The translations under genes and the position numbers were made by a program. The notes beneath the pieces are model-generated. The model did not search any database and had not been told where the DNA came from. It saw nothing but the letters and a program-made list of their open reading frames with translations. Shown in pieces: positions 7,131 through 13,222 of a stretch of DNA of 17,100 nucleotides. Source of the stretch: Candidatus Fonsibacter sp. (GTDB lineage Bacteria; Pseudomonadota; Alphaproteobacteria; Pelagibacterales; Pelagibacteraceae); contig SHWR01000020.1 of NCBI GenBank assembly GCA_009693745.1, positions 1 to 17,100 of the forward strand. The letters are read 5' to 3'. Position 1 is the first letter of the stretch, and every line of letters starts with the position of its first letter.

Positions 7131-7945
7131 TAGCTGTTTTTAATTTCGTGAATCTTTATAATTGAGGCGGCGGTTTCTTCTACTGACTTTCTTGTTACAT
7201 CGATTATTGGGATGTTATTTAATTTAAAGATTTTTTTACTTTCTTCCAGCTCTTCTTCTATCCTCTCTAAATCAACATAAGATGTGTGTTTTTCTTCGCT
7301 TAATGTATTAAGTCTGTTTTTTCTTATATCTGCCAATCTTTCGGGGTCAGCAATCAGTCCTATAATAGTTTTTTTTTTATTCTTTAAAACATCTTCTGGT
7401 ACTTTTTGATTTGGCACCATTGGAATATTTGCTGATTTGAAGCCTTTGTTAGCAAGATAAATAGTTGTTGGGGTTTTGCTTGTTCTGCTAATTCCTAAAA
7501 TAATTATATCTGCTTCTAAAATTGTTTCTAATTTTTGGCCGTCATCATGCTCGATACTAAATTGCATTGCAGCAATTTTTTTATAATATTCTTTGTTTAG
7601 AATGTGTTGACCGCTAGGTTTTCTGTTAGCTTTTCTATTAAGAGCTATTTCAAATTTTGGAATTAAATATTCCAGAACACCAAAGCAAGGGATTTTATTT
7701 TTCTCTGTTTCTTTAATTAAAAAAAAAGTAACCGCAGGCTCCACGAGAGTATAGAGGATTATTGGGTTTCCTAATTTATTACATTTTTCTAAAAGTGTCG
7801 TAATTTGTTCCTCAGTTCGAACAAAAGAAAAGTGATGCAAACTATTATTAAAGTTTTCAAACTGAGCCTTTAAAGCAAGGAATATTCTATCAAGTGTTTC
7901 GCCTGTTGAATCTGATACTAAAAAAACGTTATATTTTATGTTCAT
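7130..7945 (-). CDS. ppsR: Pyruvate,phosphate dikinase / PEP synthase regulatory protein
   Basis: A bifunctional Ser/Thr kinase-phosphorylase (DUF299 family) of 271 residues. It inactivates pyruvate,phosphate dikinase or PEP synthase using ADP and reactivates it using phosphate, steering carbon between pyruvate and PEP. Landmarks are the start VFLVSDSTGETLDRIFLALKA (about 8-28), the P-loop GISRTSKTPT (151-160) and the following NIPMVPNQKVP. Which of the two targets is used cannot be told here. It is the first gene of the leftward block ppsR-maf-aroE-coaE-dnaQ. It faces hemE across 276 bp; the homologous gene flanks the origin in Caulobacter and Rickettsia. Confidence 0.92.
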   Translation of the reverse strand: MNIKYNVFLVSDSTGETLDRIFLALKAQFENFNNSLHHFSFVRTEEQITTLLEKCNKLGNPIILYTLVEPAVTFFLIKETEKNKIPCFGVLEYLIPKFEIALNRKANRKPSGQHILNKEYYKKIAAMQFSIEHDDGQKLETILEADIIILGISRTSKTPTTIYLANKGFKSANIPMVPNQKVPEDVLKNKKKTIIGLIADPERLADIRKNRLNTLSEEKHTSYVDLERIEEELEESKKIFKLNNIPIIDVTRKSVEETAASIIKIHEIKNS

Positions 7946-8008
7946 AATTCTGTTGGGAAGTCTTTATAACTATCTTTTATACATTTCTAACTTTAAAAAA
8001 CACAATGG

Positions 8009-8158
8009 TTAACAGTTAATAAAGTATTGTTATTTAATTATTAACATTAATAAATTTCTTTTTTTAAAGATCTAAAACAGGTAATAACTTTGAAAAACAA
8101 GACAAATATAAAGTTATTAAAAGAACTTAATCAACAAAATTTGTTAATAAACTGTTAA
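8009..8158. repeat. Inverted 9-mer AACTGTTAA flanking the hemE-ppsR gap
   Basis: AACTGTTAA occurs on the minus strand at 8009-8017 and on the plus strand at 8150-8158, so the two copies point outward from a 132-bp centre. The left copy is part of TTAACAGTTAA, itself a near-palindrome (8009-8019). Each could be part of a protein-binding site for origin or promoter control; AT-rich chance is the alternative. Confidence 0.4.
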
Positions 8159-8161
8159 TAA
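8142..8161 (+). promoter_or_regulatory. Paired DnaA-like boxes containing TTAA-N7-TTAA
   Basis: Two identical TGTTAATAA nonamers start 11 bp apart, about one helical turn. Their shared TTAA cores form TTAA-N7-TTAA (8144-8158), the spacing recognised by CtrA in Caulobacter. TATAAA (8165-8170) lies 18 bp after TTGTTA (8141-8146), so the element could also overlap a hemE promoter. The repeat is directly visible; binding by DnaA or CtrA is inference, and whether this organism has CtrA is unknown from the window. Confidence 0.35.
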
Positions 8162-8221
8162 AAATATAAACACATTAATAACATAACCATATACAACTAC
8201 TATTTTAACTAATATTTATTA

Positions 8222-9235
8222 ATGAGTGGTTCTCTTCATGGTTCTCTTTTAAATAAAGAAAAAAATTTTCCTATTTGGTTTATGAGACAAGCAGGAAGGT
8301 ATCTTCCAGAATATCAAAAAATAAGAAAAAAGTATAAAAACTTTATTAAGTTCTGTTTAAATGTAAATGATGCAACAAAAGTTTCATTACAACCTATAAA
8401 TAGATTTAATTTAGATGCCGCTATAGTTTTTTCAGATATTTTATTAATTTTAAATGCAGCAGGGCAAAAAATAGAATTTAAAGAAAAAATAGGACCTATA
8501 TTGGAGCATTACGATTTAAATCAATTTTACAAAACAACAGATCAAAATTTTACTAGAAATTTGGAGAATGTTTACAAAATTTTAAGGAAAATTAGAAAAA
8601 AACTACCACAAGAAAAGTCACTAATAGGCTTTGCTGGGTCTCCTTGGACACTATTAACCTATATGATTAACAGGGGCCCACCTAAAAAAAATATAAATTT
8701 TTTAAAAGATATTAAAAAAAAAGATGTAATAAAAATAATTAAAAGATTAGAGCATTTAATTTATATCCATTGTGAAAAACAAATATTGGCCGGAGCTGAC
8801 ATTATACAGTTGTTTGATAGCTGGGCTGGCTTAATTGGCGAAGCAAACTTAAGAGAGTTTTGTATTAGTCCGAATAAGAATATTGTTGATAAAATTAAAA
8901 AAAATTTTCCAAACAATCCAGTTATTTGTTTTCCAAAAGGGATTAATAAAAACATAAATTATTTTATAAAAGAAGTAAACCCACACGGAATTAGTATTGA
9001 TTATGATATAAACCTTAAGAAATTAAACTTAAATAATAAAGTAGTTTTTCAAGGAGGAATGAACCCAAAATTTTTACTAGGAAATAATAAACAAATGTTT
9101 AAACAAGCAAAAAAATATTTAGATTTTTTTAAAGACAAACCATACGTTTTCAATCTGGGACACGGAATATTGCCAAAAACAAAACCAGGAAATGTTACAA
9201 AGCTAGTAGAGTTTGTAAGAAGTTACAATTTATGA
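8222..9235 (+). CDS. hemE: Uroporphyrinogen decarboxylase HemE
   Basis: HemE removes four acetate carboxyls from uroporphyrinogen III to give coproporphyrinogen III, in the cytoplasm. The 337-residue protein carries the signature WFMRQAGRYLPEY (about 19-31), with substrate-binding Arg22 and Arg26. The catalytic acid is Asp72 in IVFSDILL. GFAGSPWTLLTYMI is about 140-153 and NLGHGILPKTKPGNV is near the C terminus. The ATG at 8222 is preceded only by A/T sequence without a Shine-Dalgarno motif. It is the first gene of hemE-hemH-hemJ and overlaps hemH by ATGA. Its position next to the candidate origin is shared with Caulobacter and Rickettsia. Confidence 0.96.
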   Translation: MSGSLHGSLLNKEKNFPIWFMRQAGRYLPEYQKIRKKYKNFIKFCLNVNDATKVSLQPINRFNLDAAIVFSDILLILNAAGQKIEFKEKIGPILEHYDLNQFYKTTDQNFTRNLENVYKILRKIRKKLPQEKSLIGFAGSPWTLLTYMINRGPPKKNINFLKDIKKKDVIKIIKRLEHLIYIHCEKQILAGADIIQLFDSWAGLIGEANLREFCISPNKNIVDKIKKNFPNNPVICFPKGINKNINYFIKEVNPHGISIDYDINLKKLNLNNKVVFQGGMNPKFLLGNNKQMFKQAKKYLDFFKDKPYVFNLGHGILPKTKPGNVTKLVEFVRSYNL

Positions 9236-10245
9236 ATTCAGATTTAAATAAAACAAACCACCCAAAAATAAAGTTCGGAAAAACCGGCGTTTTGTTAGTT
9301 AACCTTGGAACCCCAGACTCAACGAGCTGGTGGGATATTAGAAAATATCTAAAAGAATTTTTATCGGACACTAGAGTAATAGAAATCAACCCTGTTCTTT
9401 GGCAAATAATTCTAAATTTATTTATATTAACTTTTAGACCGTCAAAAACAGCCCACGCTTATAAAAAGATTTGGATGAACGATACTAATCAATCCCCACT
9501 TAGATATTATACAAAAAATCAAACTCAAAAATTAAAAGTGAAGATAGGAAATGATACCACCATTGTTGATTTTGCAATGAGATATGGAAATCCAAGTATA
9601 AAAAGTAAACTAGGTTTTTTGCAAAAAGAAGGATGTGAAAAGATTATTATTTTTCCTTTATATCCTCAATATGCAGCAGCCACTACGGCAACAGTTTGTG
9701 ATGAAGTTTATAGAAATTTAATAAAAATGAGATGGCAGCCTAGTTTGCAAACTATTCCACATTATGAGAGTGAGCCATTATTTATTGATGCGCTTGTAAG
9801 CAGTATAAAAAAGAAAGTTTCAGAAATTGGATGGAAGCCAGATTTAATTCTAGCATCTTATCACGGTATACCAAAAAAATATTTCACAAAAGGGGACCCG
9901 TACCATTGTTATTGCCAAAAAACGACTCGACTAATTAAAGAAAAATTTAAAGACATTCCTATTGAAACAACTTTTCAATCAAGATTTGGGCCAGAAGAAT
10001 GGTTAACGCCTTATACGGACAAAACTTTGGAAGAACTTCCAAGCAAAGGTAAAAAAAATCTGCTTATGGTATGTCCGGGTTTTTCTTCGGATTGTGTTGA
10101 AACTTTAGAAGAAATAGCAATCCAAGGAAAAGAAAGCTTTCTTAAAAATGGCGGAAAAAACTATGATGTTGTTCCTTGCCTAAATGATAATGAAGATCAT
10201 ATTAAAATGATGGAATATATTGTTAAAAAATATTTGATTAATTAA
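9232..10245 (+). CDS. hemH: Ferrochelatase HemH
   Basis: HemH inserts Fe2+ into protoporphyrin IX, the final step of haem synthesis. It has 337 residues. After a short hydrophilic lead comes GVLLVNLGTPDS (about 19-30), then FPLYPQYAAATTA (about 141-153). The metal-site His211 is in LASYHGIPKKYF, and CPGFSSDCVETLEE (about 281-294) carries the second conserved acid. FQSRFGPEEWLTPYTD (about 248-263) is also a family motif. The start overlaps hemE by 4 nt (ATGA), and the stop overlaps the hemJ start by 1 nt, so the three genes are probably translated in a coupled way. Confidence 0.96.
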   Translation: MNSDLNKTNHPKIKFGKTGVLLVNLGTPDSTSWWDIRKYLKEFLSDTRVIEINPVLWQIILNLFILTFRPSKTAHAYKKIWMNDTNQSPLRYYTKNQTQKLKVKIGNDTTIVDFAMRYGNPSIKSKLGFLQKEGCEKIIIFPLYPQYAAATTATVCDEVYRNLIKMRWQPSLQTIPHYESEPLFIDALVSSIKKKVSEIGWKPDLILASYHGIPKKYFTKGDPYHCYCQKTTRLIKEKFKDIPIETTFQSRFGPEEWLTPYTDKTLEELPSKGKKNLLMVCPGFSSDCVETLEEIAIQGKESFLKNGGKNYDVVPCLNDNEDHIKMMEYIVKKYLIN

Positions 10246-10676
10246 TGAATTTATATTTAACGTTTAAAGCTATTCATATCATAGCGGTTATTTCTTGGAT
10301 GGTTGGACTTTTTTATTTGCCAAGATTATTTGTTTACCATGTTGAAAATAATAACACTGAAATTTCAAAAGTTTTTAAAGTAATGGAAAAAAGATTAATG
10401 AAAATAATCATGAACCCAGCTATGATTGTTACCTGGTTATCTGGGTTATATATTTTGTGGGTTGAAGGATTTAGCAATATTTTTTCTTTATGGTTATCTA
10501 TTAAACTTTTATTTGTAATTATTCTCTCTGGGTATCATGGTTTTTTATCTAAATGTTTGAAGGACTTTGAATTAGATAGAAACAAGAGAACCTCAAAATT
10601 TTTTAGAGTTATAAATGAAATACCAACTATAATACTGATAATTATTGTCTTTTTAGTTGTTTTTAAACCTGCTTGA
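10245..10676 (+). CDS. hemJ: Protoporphyrinogen IX oxidase, HemJ type
   Basis: HemJ is an inner-membrane enzyme that oxidises protoporphyrinogen IX to protoporphyrin IX, the substrate of HemH. It replaces HemG/HemY in most alphaproteobacteria. The 143-residue protein has about four hydrophobic helices: about 5-30, 55-73, 83-99 and 123-141. The N-terminal HIIAVISWMVGLFYLPRLFVYH contains the conserved His11, and Lys87 in WLSIKLLF is the likely equivalent of the conserved lysine. The start codon overlaps the hemH stop (TAATG). Placing hemJ right after hemH joins the last two haem steps in one transcript. Confidence 0.93.
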   Translation: MNLYLTFKAIHIIAVISWMVGLFYLPRLFVYHVENNNTEISKVFKVMEKRLMKIIMNPAMIVTWLSGLYILWVEGFSNIFSLWLSIKLLFVIILSGYHGFLSKCLKDFELDRNKRTSKFFRVINEIPTIILIIIVFLVVFKPA

Positions 10677-10696
10677 AATATAATTAATTATTGTTA

Positions 10697-10742
10697 TATT
10701 CCTCTCGCACCTAAAAGTTTCACAAGACAATCCCAAACATAA
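10697..10742 (+). promoter_or_regulatory. C-rich, G-poor leader of rho (candidate rut site)
   Basis: In the 40 nt from 10701 to 10740 I count 14 C against 3 G, in a genome otherwise poor in C. Several pyrimidine-C steps (CC, TC) are spread along it. It ends directly at the rho ATG at 10743. Rho binds C-rich, unstructured RNA, and rho is autoregulated by termination in its leader in E. coli, so this leader could serve the same purpose. The composition is observed; the function is inference. No Shine-Dalgarno sequence is visible. Confidence 0.35.
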
Positions 10743-12014
10743 ATGAACCTACAAGAATTAAAAAATAAAACTCCAGCAGATTTAATTTTAGAAGCTGAAA
10801 AACTAGGAATCGAAAATCCAAGTACAATGCGTAAACAAGAAATCTTGTTTGCAATCCTTAAAAAGTTTGCTGAAAAAAATGAAAAAATTACAGGAAGCGG
10901 CGTGCTCGAAACATTACAAGATGGCTTTGGTTTTTTAAGAGCCACAGAGTCAAATTATTTACCAGGCCCCGATGATATTTATGTAAGCCCAAGCCAAATT
11001 AGGAGATTTGGTCTACGAAAAGGAGATACAGTCGAAGGTGAAATTAGAGCACCAAAAGATTCTGAAAGATATTTTGCGCTTTTACAAGTTAGCAAAATAA
11101 ATTTTGAAGATCCTGAAAAATCTAGAAATAAAATTAACTTTGATAACTTAACGCCCCTCTATCCAGATGAGCGAATAAATTTAGAAGTTGAATCAAGCAA
11201 AGCAGATAAAAAACCAGATTTAACAGCAAGATTAATTGACCTTGTAACTCCAATCGGAAAAGGACAGAGAGCTTTAATCGTATCACCACCAAGAGCGGGT
11301 AAAACAGTAATACTTCAAAATATTGCACATTCAATCACAGCAAATCACCCAGAAATTTATTTAATAGTTTTGCTTATTGATGAAAGACCAGAGGAAGTTA
11401 CTGACATGCAAAGATCTGTAAAAGGTGAAGTTGTGAGCTCAACATTTGATGAGCCTGCAATGAGACATGTTCAGGTAGCTGAAATGGTTATTGAGAAAGC
11501 AAAAAGATTAGCAGAACATAAAAAAGATGTTGTGATTTTATTAGATTCAATAACGCGATTAGGAAGAGCTTATAACGCAGTCGTTCCAAGTTCAGGCAAA
11601 GTATTAACGGGTGGTGTTGATGCAAACGCATTGCAAAGGCCCAAAAGATTTTTTGGGGCAGCTAGAAATATTGAAGAAGGCGGATCATTAACAATTATTT
11701 CGACAGCGTTAATTGAAACTGGCTCAAGGATGGATGAGGTTATTTTTGAAGAATTTAAAGGCACGGGTAATGCTGAGGTAATATTAGATAGAAAAATTGC
11801 AGATAAGAGAATCTTCCCTGCAATTGATATTATGAAGTCTGGAACTAGAAAAGAAGACTTGTTATTTAAGAAGGAAGATCTTCAAAAGATGAATGTTTTA
11901 AGACGACTTATCGCGCCAATGGGAAATATGGAAGCGATAGAATTTTTAATTGGTAAATTAAGAGAGACAAAAAATAACGCTGAATTTTTTGATTCTATGA
12001 ACAAGTCTGTTTAA
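10743..12014 (+). CDS. rho: Transcription termination factor Rho
   Basis: Rho is a hexameric RNA-dependent ATPase/translocase that ends transcription at C-rich sites. The 423-residue protein has the Rho_N helical region (MNLQELKNKTPADLI, about 1-45). The cold-shock-type RNA-binding domain follows, with DGFGFLRATESNYLPGPDDIYVSPSQIRRF (about 60-90). The RecA-like ATPase domain has Walker A PPRAGKT (182-188, Lys187), DERPEEVTDMQR and the Walker B region VVILLDSITRLGRAYN. The C-terminal RKEDLLF and MNVLRRLIAPM are also typical. It follows hemJ by 66 nt. Its stop is 7 nt from the stop of the convergent LON-domain gene, leaving no room for a conventional terminator. Confidence 0.97.
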   Translation: MNLQELKNKTPADLILEAEKLGIENPSTMRKQEILFAILKKFAEKNEKITGSGVLETLQDGFGFLRATESNYLPGPDDIYVSPSQIRRFGLRKGDTVEGEIRAPKDSERYFALLQVSKINFEDPEKSRNKINFDNLTPLYPDERINLEVESSKADKKPDLTARLIDLVTPIGKGQRALIVSPPRAGKTVILQNIAHSITANHPEIYLIVLLIDERPEEVTDMQRSVKGEVVSSTFDEPAMRHVQVAEMVIEKAKRLAEHKKDVVILLDSITRLGRAYNAVVPSSGKVLTGGVDANALQRPKRFFGAARNIEEGGSLTIISTALIETGSRMDEVIFEEFKGTGNAEVILDRKIADKRIFPAIDIMKSGTRKEDLLFKKEDLQKMNVLRRLIAPMGNMEAIEFLIGKLRETKNNAEFFDSMNKSV

Positions 12015-12021
12015 TTAATTC

Positions 12022-12675
12022 TTAGTGGATTTGTCTTTCAAATCCAGGATTATTTCCAATAATATAAAAATTTATTATCTGATTTATAAGTAAATTTCTT
12101 TCAAGCAAAGTTTTTGCTTCTAACAAACCTTGTTTTTCACTAACAGAAAAAGGACATATCATTGATAATGAGTTTATTAATTGATCTGGTTCAACTTTTT
12201 CAACAATCTTCCAGTCCGTAGTTAACTGGTGAATCTTAAATAGCTTTTTGGCTTTATCTATGAGTTGAAGCACATCAACTTTATCATCAAATTTTATTTT
12301 TTCTAGATCGTCTAAAAATTCATCATAAGTTACCCTAAACTTTCTATAAGGAAGATTAGTCTCAGCTTCATCCAGAATTCTGAATCTCACCAAACCTTTT
12401 AGATTTATTAAATATCTACCATCAGCTGTTTTCGTATGAGTGTCTATTTTACCAAGACAACCAACCCTAAATACTTCAGGTTTTTTTAGGTTATAATTTT
12501 CCCTTGTTTGGATCATTCCAATCATTTTATTTGATACCAAAGCATCTTCGACCATTTTTTTATATCTAGGCTCAAATATATTGAGAGGCAAAATTGTGTT
12601 TGGAAAGAAGACCGCATTTGCAAGCGGGAAAATAGATATCTCTTGAGGAATTTCTTTTTTATCAAAAATTGTCAT
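12022..12675 (-). CDS. LON N-terminal-domain protein (no protease domain)
   Basis: A 217-residue protein matching only the substrate-recognition LON (PUA-like) domain. The start of the domain is ISIFPLANAVFFPNTILPLNIFEPRYKKMVEDAL (about 14-47), followed by GMIQTRE and the VGCLGKI segment, then RYLINLKGLVRFRI. The C-terminal half is helical, with SLSMICPFSVSEKQGLLEAKTLLERNLL. There is no AAA+ or Ser-Lys protease domain, so it is a separate family, perhaps an adaptor; its function is not established. It converges on rho with a 7-nt gap. Upstream is 91 bp shared with tRNA-Gly on the other strand. Confidence 0.88.
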   Translation of the reverse strand: MTIFDKKEIPQEISIFPLANAVFFPNTILPLNIFEPRYKKMVEDALVSNKMIGMIQTRENYNLKKPEVFRVGCLGKIDTHTKTADGRYLINLKGLVRFRILDEAETNLPYRKFRVTYDEFLDDLEKIKFDDKVDVLQLIDKAKKLFKIHQLTTDWKIVEKVEPDQLINSLSMICPFSVSEKQGLLEAKTLLERNLLINQIINFYIIGNNPGFERQIH

Positions 12676-12766
12676 TATGAATTAATATAGTGTTTAATTT
12701 GCTTTATTCAATTTCACTTTTCAATTGATTAAAACTTATTTTTGTTTAATTTCACTGGATTATTAA

Positions 12767-12841
12767 GCGGGTGTAGCTCAGTGGTAGAGCGAATCGTTGC
12801 CAACGATTAGGTCGTGGGTTCAATTCCCTTCACCCGCTCCA
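12767..12841 (+). tRNA. tRNA-Gly (anticodon GCC)
   Basis: The cloverleaf can be folded by hand. The acceptor stem is GCGGGTG/CACCCGC (12767-12773/12831-12837), and the D stem is GCTC/GAGC. The anticodon stem is AATCG/CGATT with loop TTGCCAA, giving anticodon GCC at 12799-12801. The variable loop is AGGTC and the T loop is TTCAATT. The discriminator T at 12838 and an encoded CCA (12839-12841) follow, as is normal for bacterial glycine tRNA. In the T stem, GTGGG/CCCTT contains one U-U opposition (12815/12829) and one G-U pair, which makes that stem weaker than usual. Confidence 0.96.
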
Positions 12842-12883
12842 AAATTTCAACAAAAACATATAATCTGATATAGATAAAGAATT

Positions 12884-13222
12884 ATGGAACTTCATAAAAA
12901 AAAATGCGTCCCTTGCAGGGGAGATATTCCCCCATTTACAAAAGAACAGATCGACGAATATTTAAAATATTTAACAGATTGGAAAGCATTGATTAATGAA
13001 AAAAAAGCATTTTATTTATCAAGGGTTTTTAAATTTACTGATTTTGAAAAAAGTTTAAGTTTTATTAATAAAGTTTCGAATATTGCTGAAGAAGAGGGAC
13101 ATCATCCAGATTTAAAATTTGGTTGGGGCTATGCTGAGGTTAATATATTCACTCATGCAATTAATGGACTTTCTTTGAGTGATTTTATCTTGGCTTCCAA
13201 GATAGATGTGATTAGTGTTTAA
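12884..13222 (+). CDS. Pterin-4a-carbinolamine dehydratase (PhhB/PCD family)
   Basis: A 112-residue member of the DCoH/PCD fold, which dehydrates 4a-hydroxytetrahydrobiopterin during pterin recycling. The active-site motif is EEEGHHPDLKFGWGYAEV (about 69-86), with His73, His74 and Pro75, followed by THAINGLSLSDF (about 90-101). The N terminus CVPCRGDIPPFTKEQI, with a C-x-x-C pair, is common in bacterial members. No phenylalanine hydroxylase gene is nearby, so the physiological pterin (or a role in molybdopterin or general pterin salvage) is unclear. It lies 42 nt after tRNA-Gly and overlaps the end of purH by 11 nt in convergent orientation. Codons 5-7 form a run of nine A. Confidence 0.9.
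   Translation: MELHKKKCVPCRGDIPPFTKEQIDEYLKYLTDWKALINEKKAFYLSRVFKFTDFEKSLSFINKVSNIAEEEGHHPDLKFGWGYAEVNIFTHAINGLSLSDFILASKIDVISV

Larger units (their letters stand above)
7946..8221. other. Candidate chromosomal origin of replication (oriC), hemE-ppsR gap
   Basis: This is the longest non-coding stretch of the window and is extremely AT-rich. It contains TTATTAACA (8038-8046) and two copies of TGTTAATAA (8142-8150 and 8153-8161). Each differs by one base, at the same position, from the DnaA box consensus TTATNCACA read on the appropriate strand. A weaker 7/9 match, TTATACATT, is at 7977-7985. About fourteen TTAA tetramers occur. Neighbouring genes diverge away from it. Known biology: in Caulobacter crescentus and Rickettsia prowazekii the origin lies beside hemE in this context. 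No canonical TTATCCACA box is present, so the call rests mainly on synteny. The stretch must also contain promoters for ppsR and hemE. Confidence 0.5.

Noticed and set aside
8129..8141. IHF-like site AATCAA followed by TT in the candidate origin
   Set aside because: The spacing is one base longer than the WATCAANNNNTTR consensus, so the match fails.
10677..10700. Hairpin AATATAA/TTATATT after hemJ as an intrinsic terminator
   Set aside because: The stem is seven A-T pairs with a 10-nt loop, no G-C pair and no U tract, so it would be too weak.
10694..10945. Minus-strand open frame over the rho start
   Set aside because: It is a shadow of rho codons and of the C-rich leader, with no homology or start signal.
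12710..12756. Repeated AATTTCACT upstream of tRNA-Gly (12710-12718 and 12748-12756)
   Set aside because: Nine bases in AT-rich sequence with no relation to a promoter element I could define; likely chance.
12895..12905. Run of nine A in the early codons of the pterin dehydratase gene as a programmed slippage site
   Set aside because: The frame is intact and matches the family; similar A runs occur in hemE and elsewhere and fit lysine codon use.
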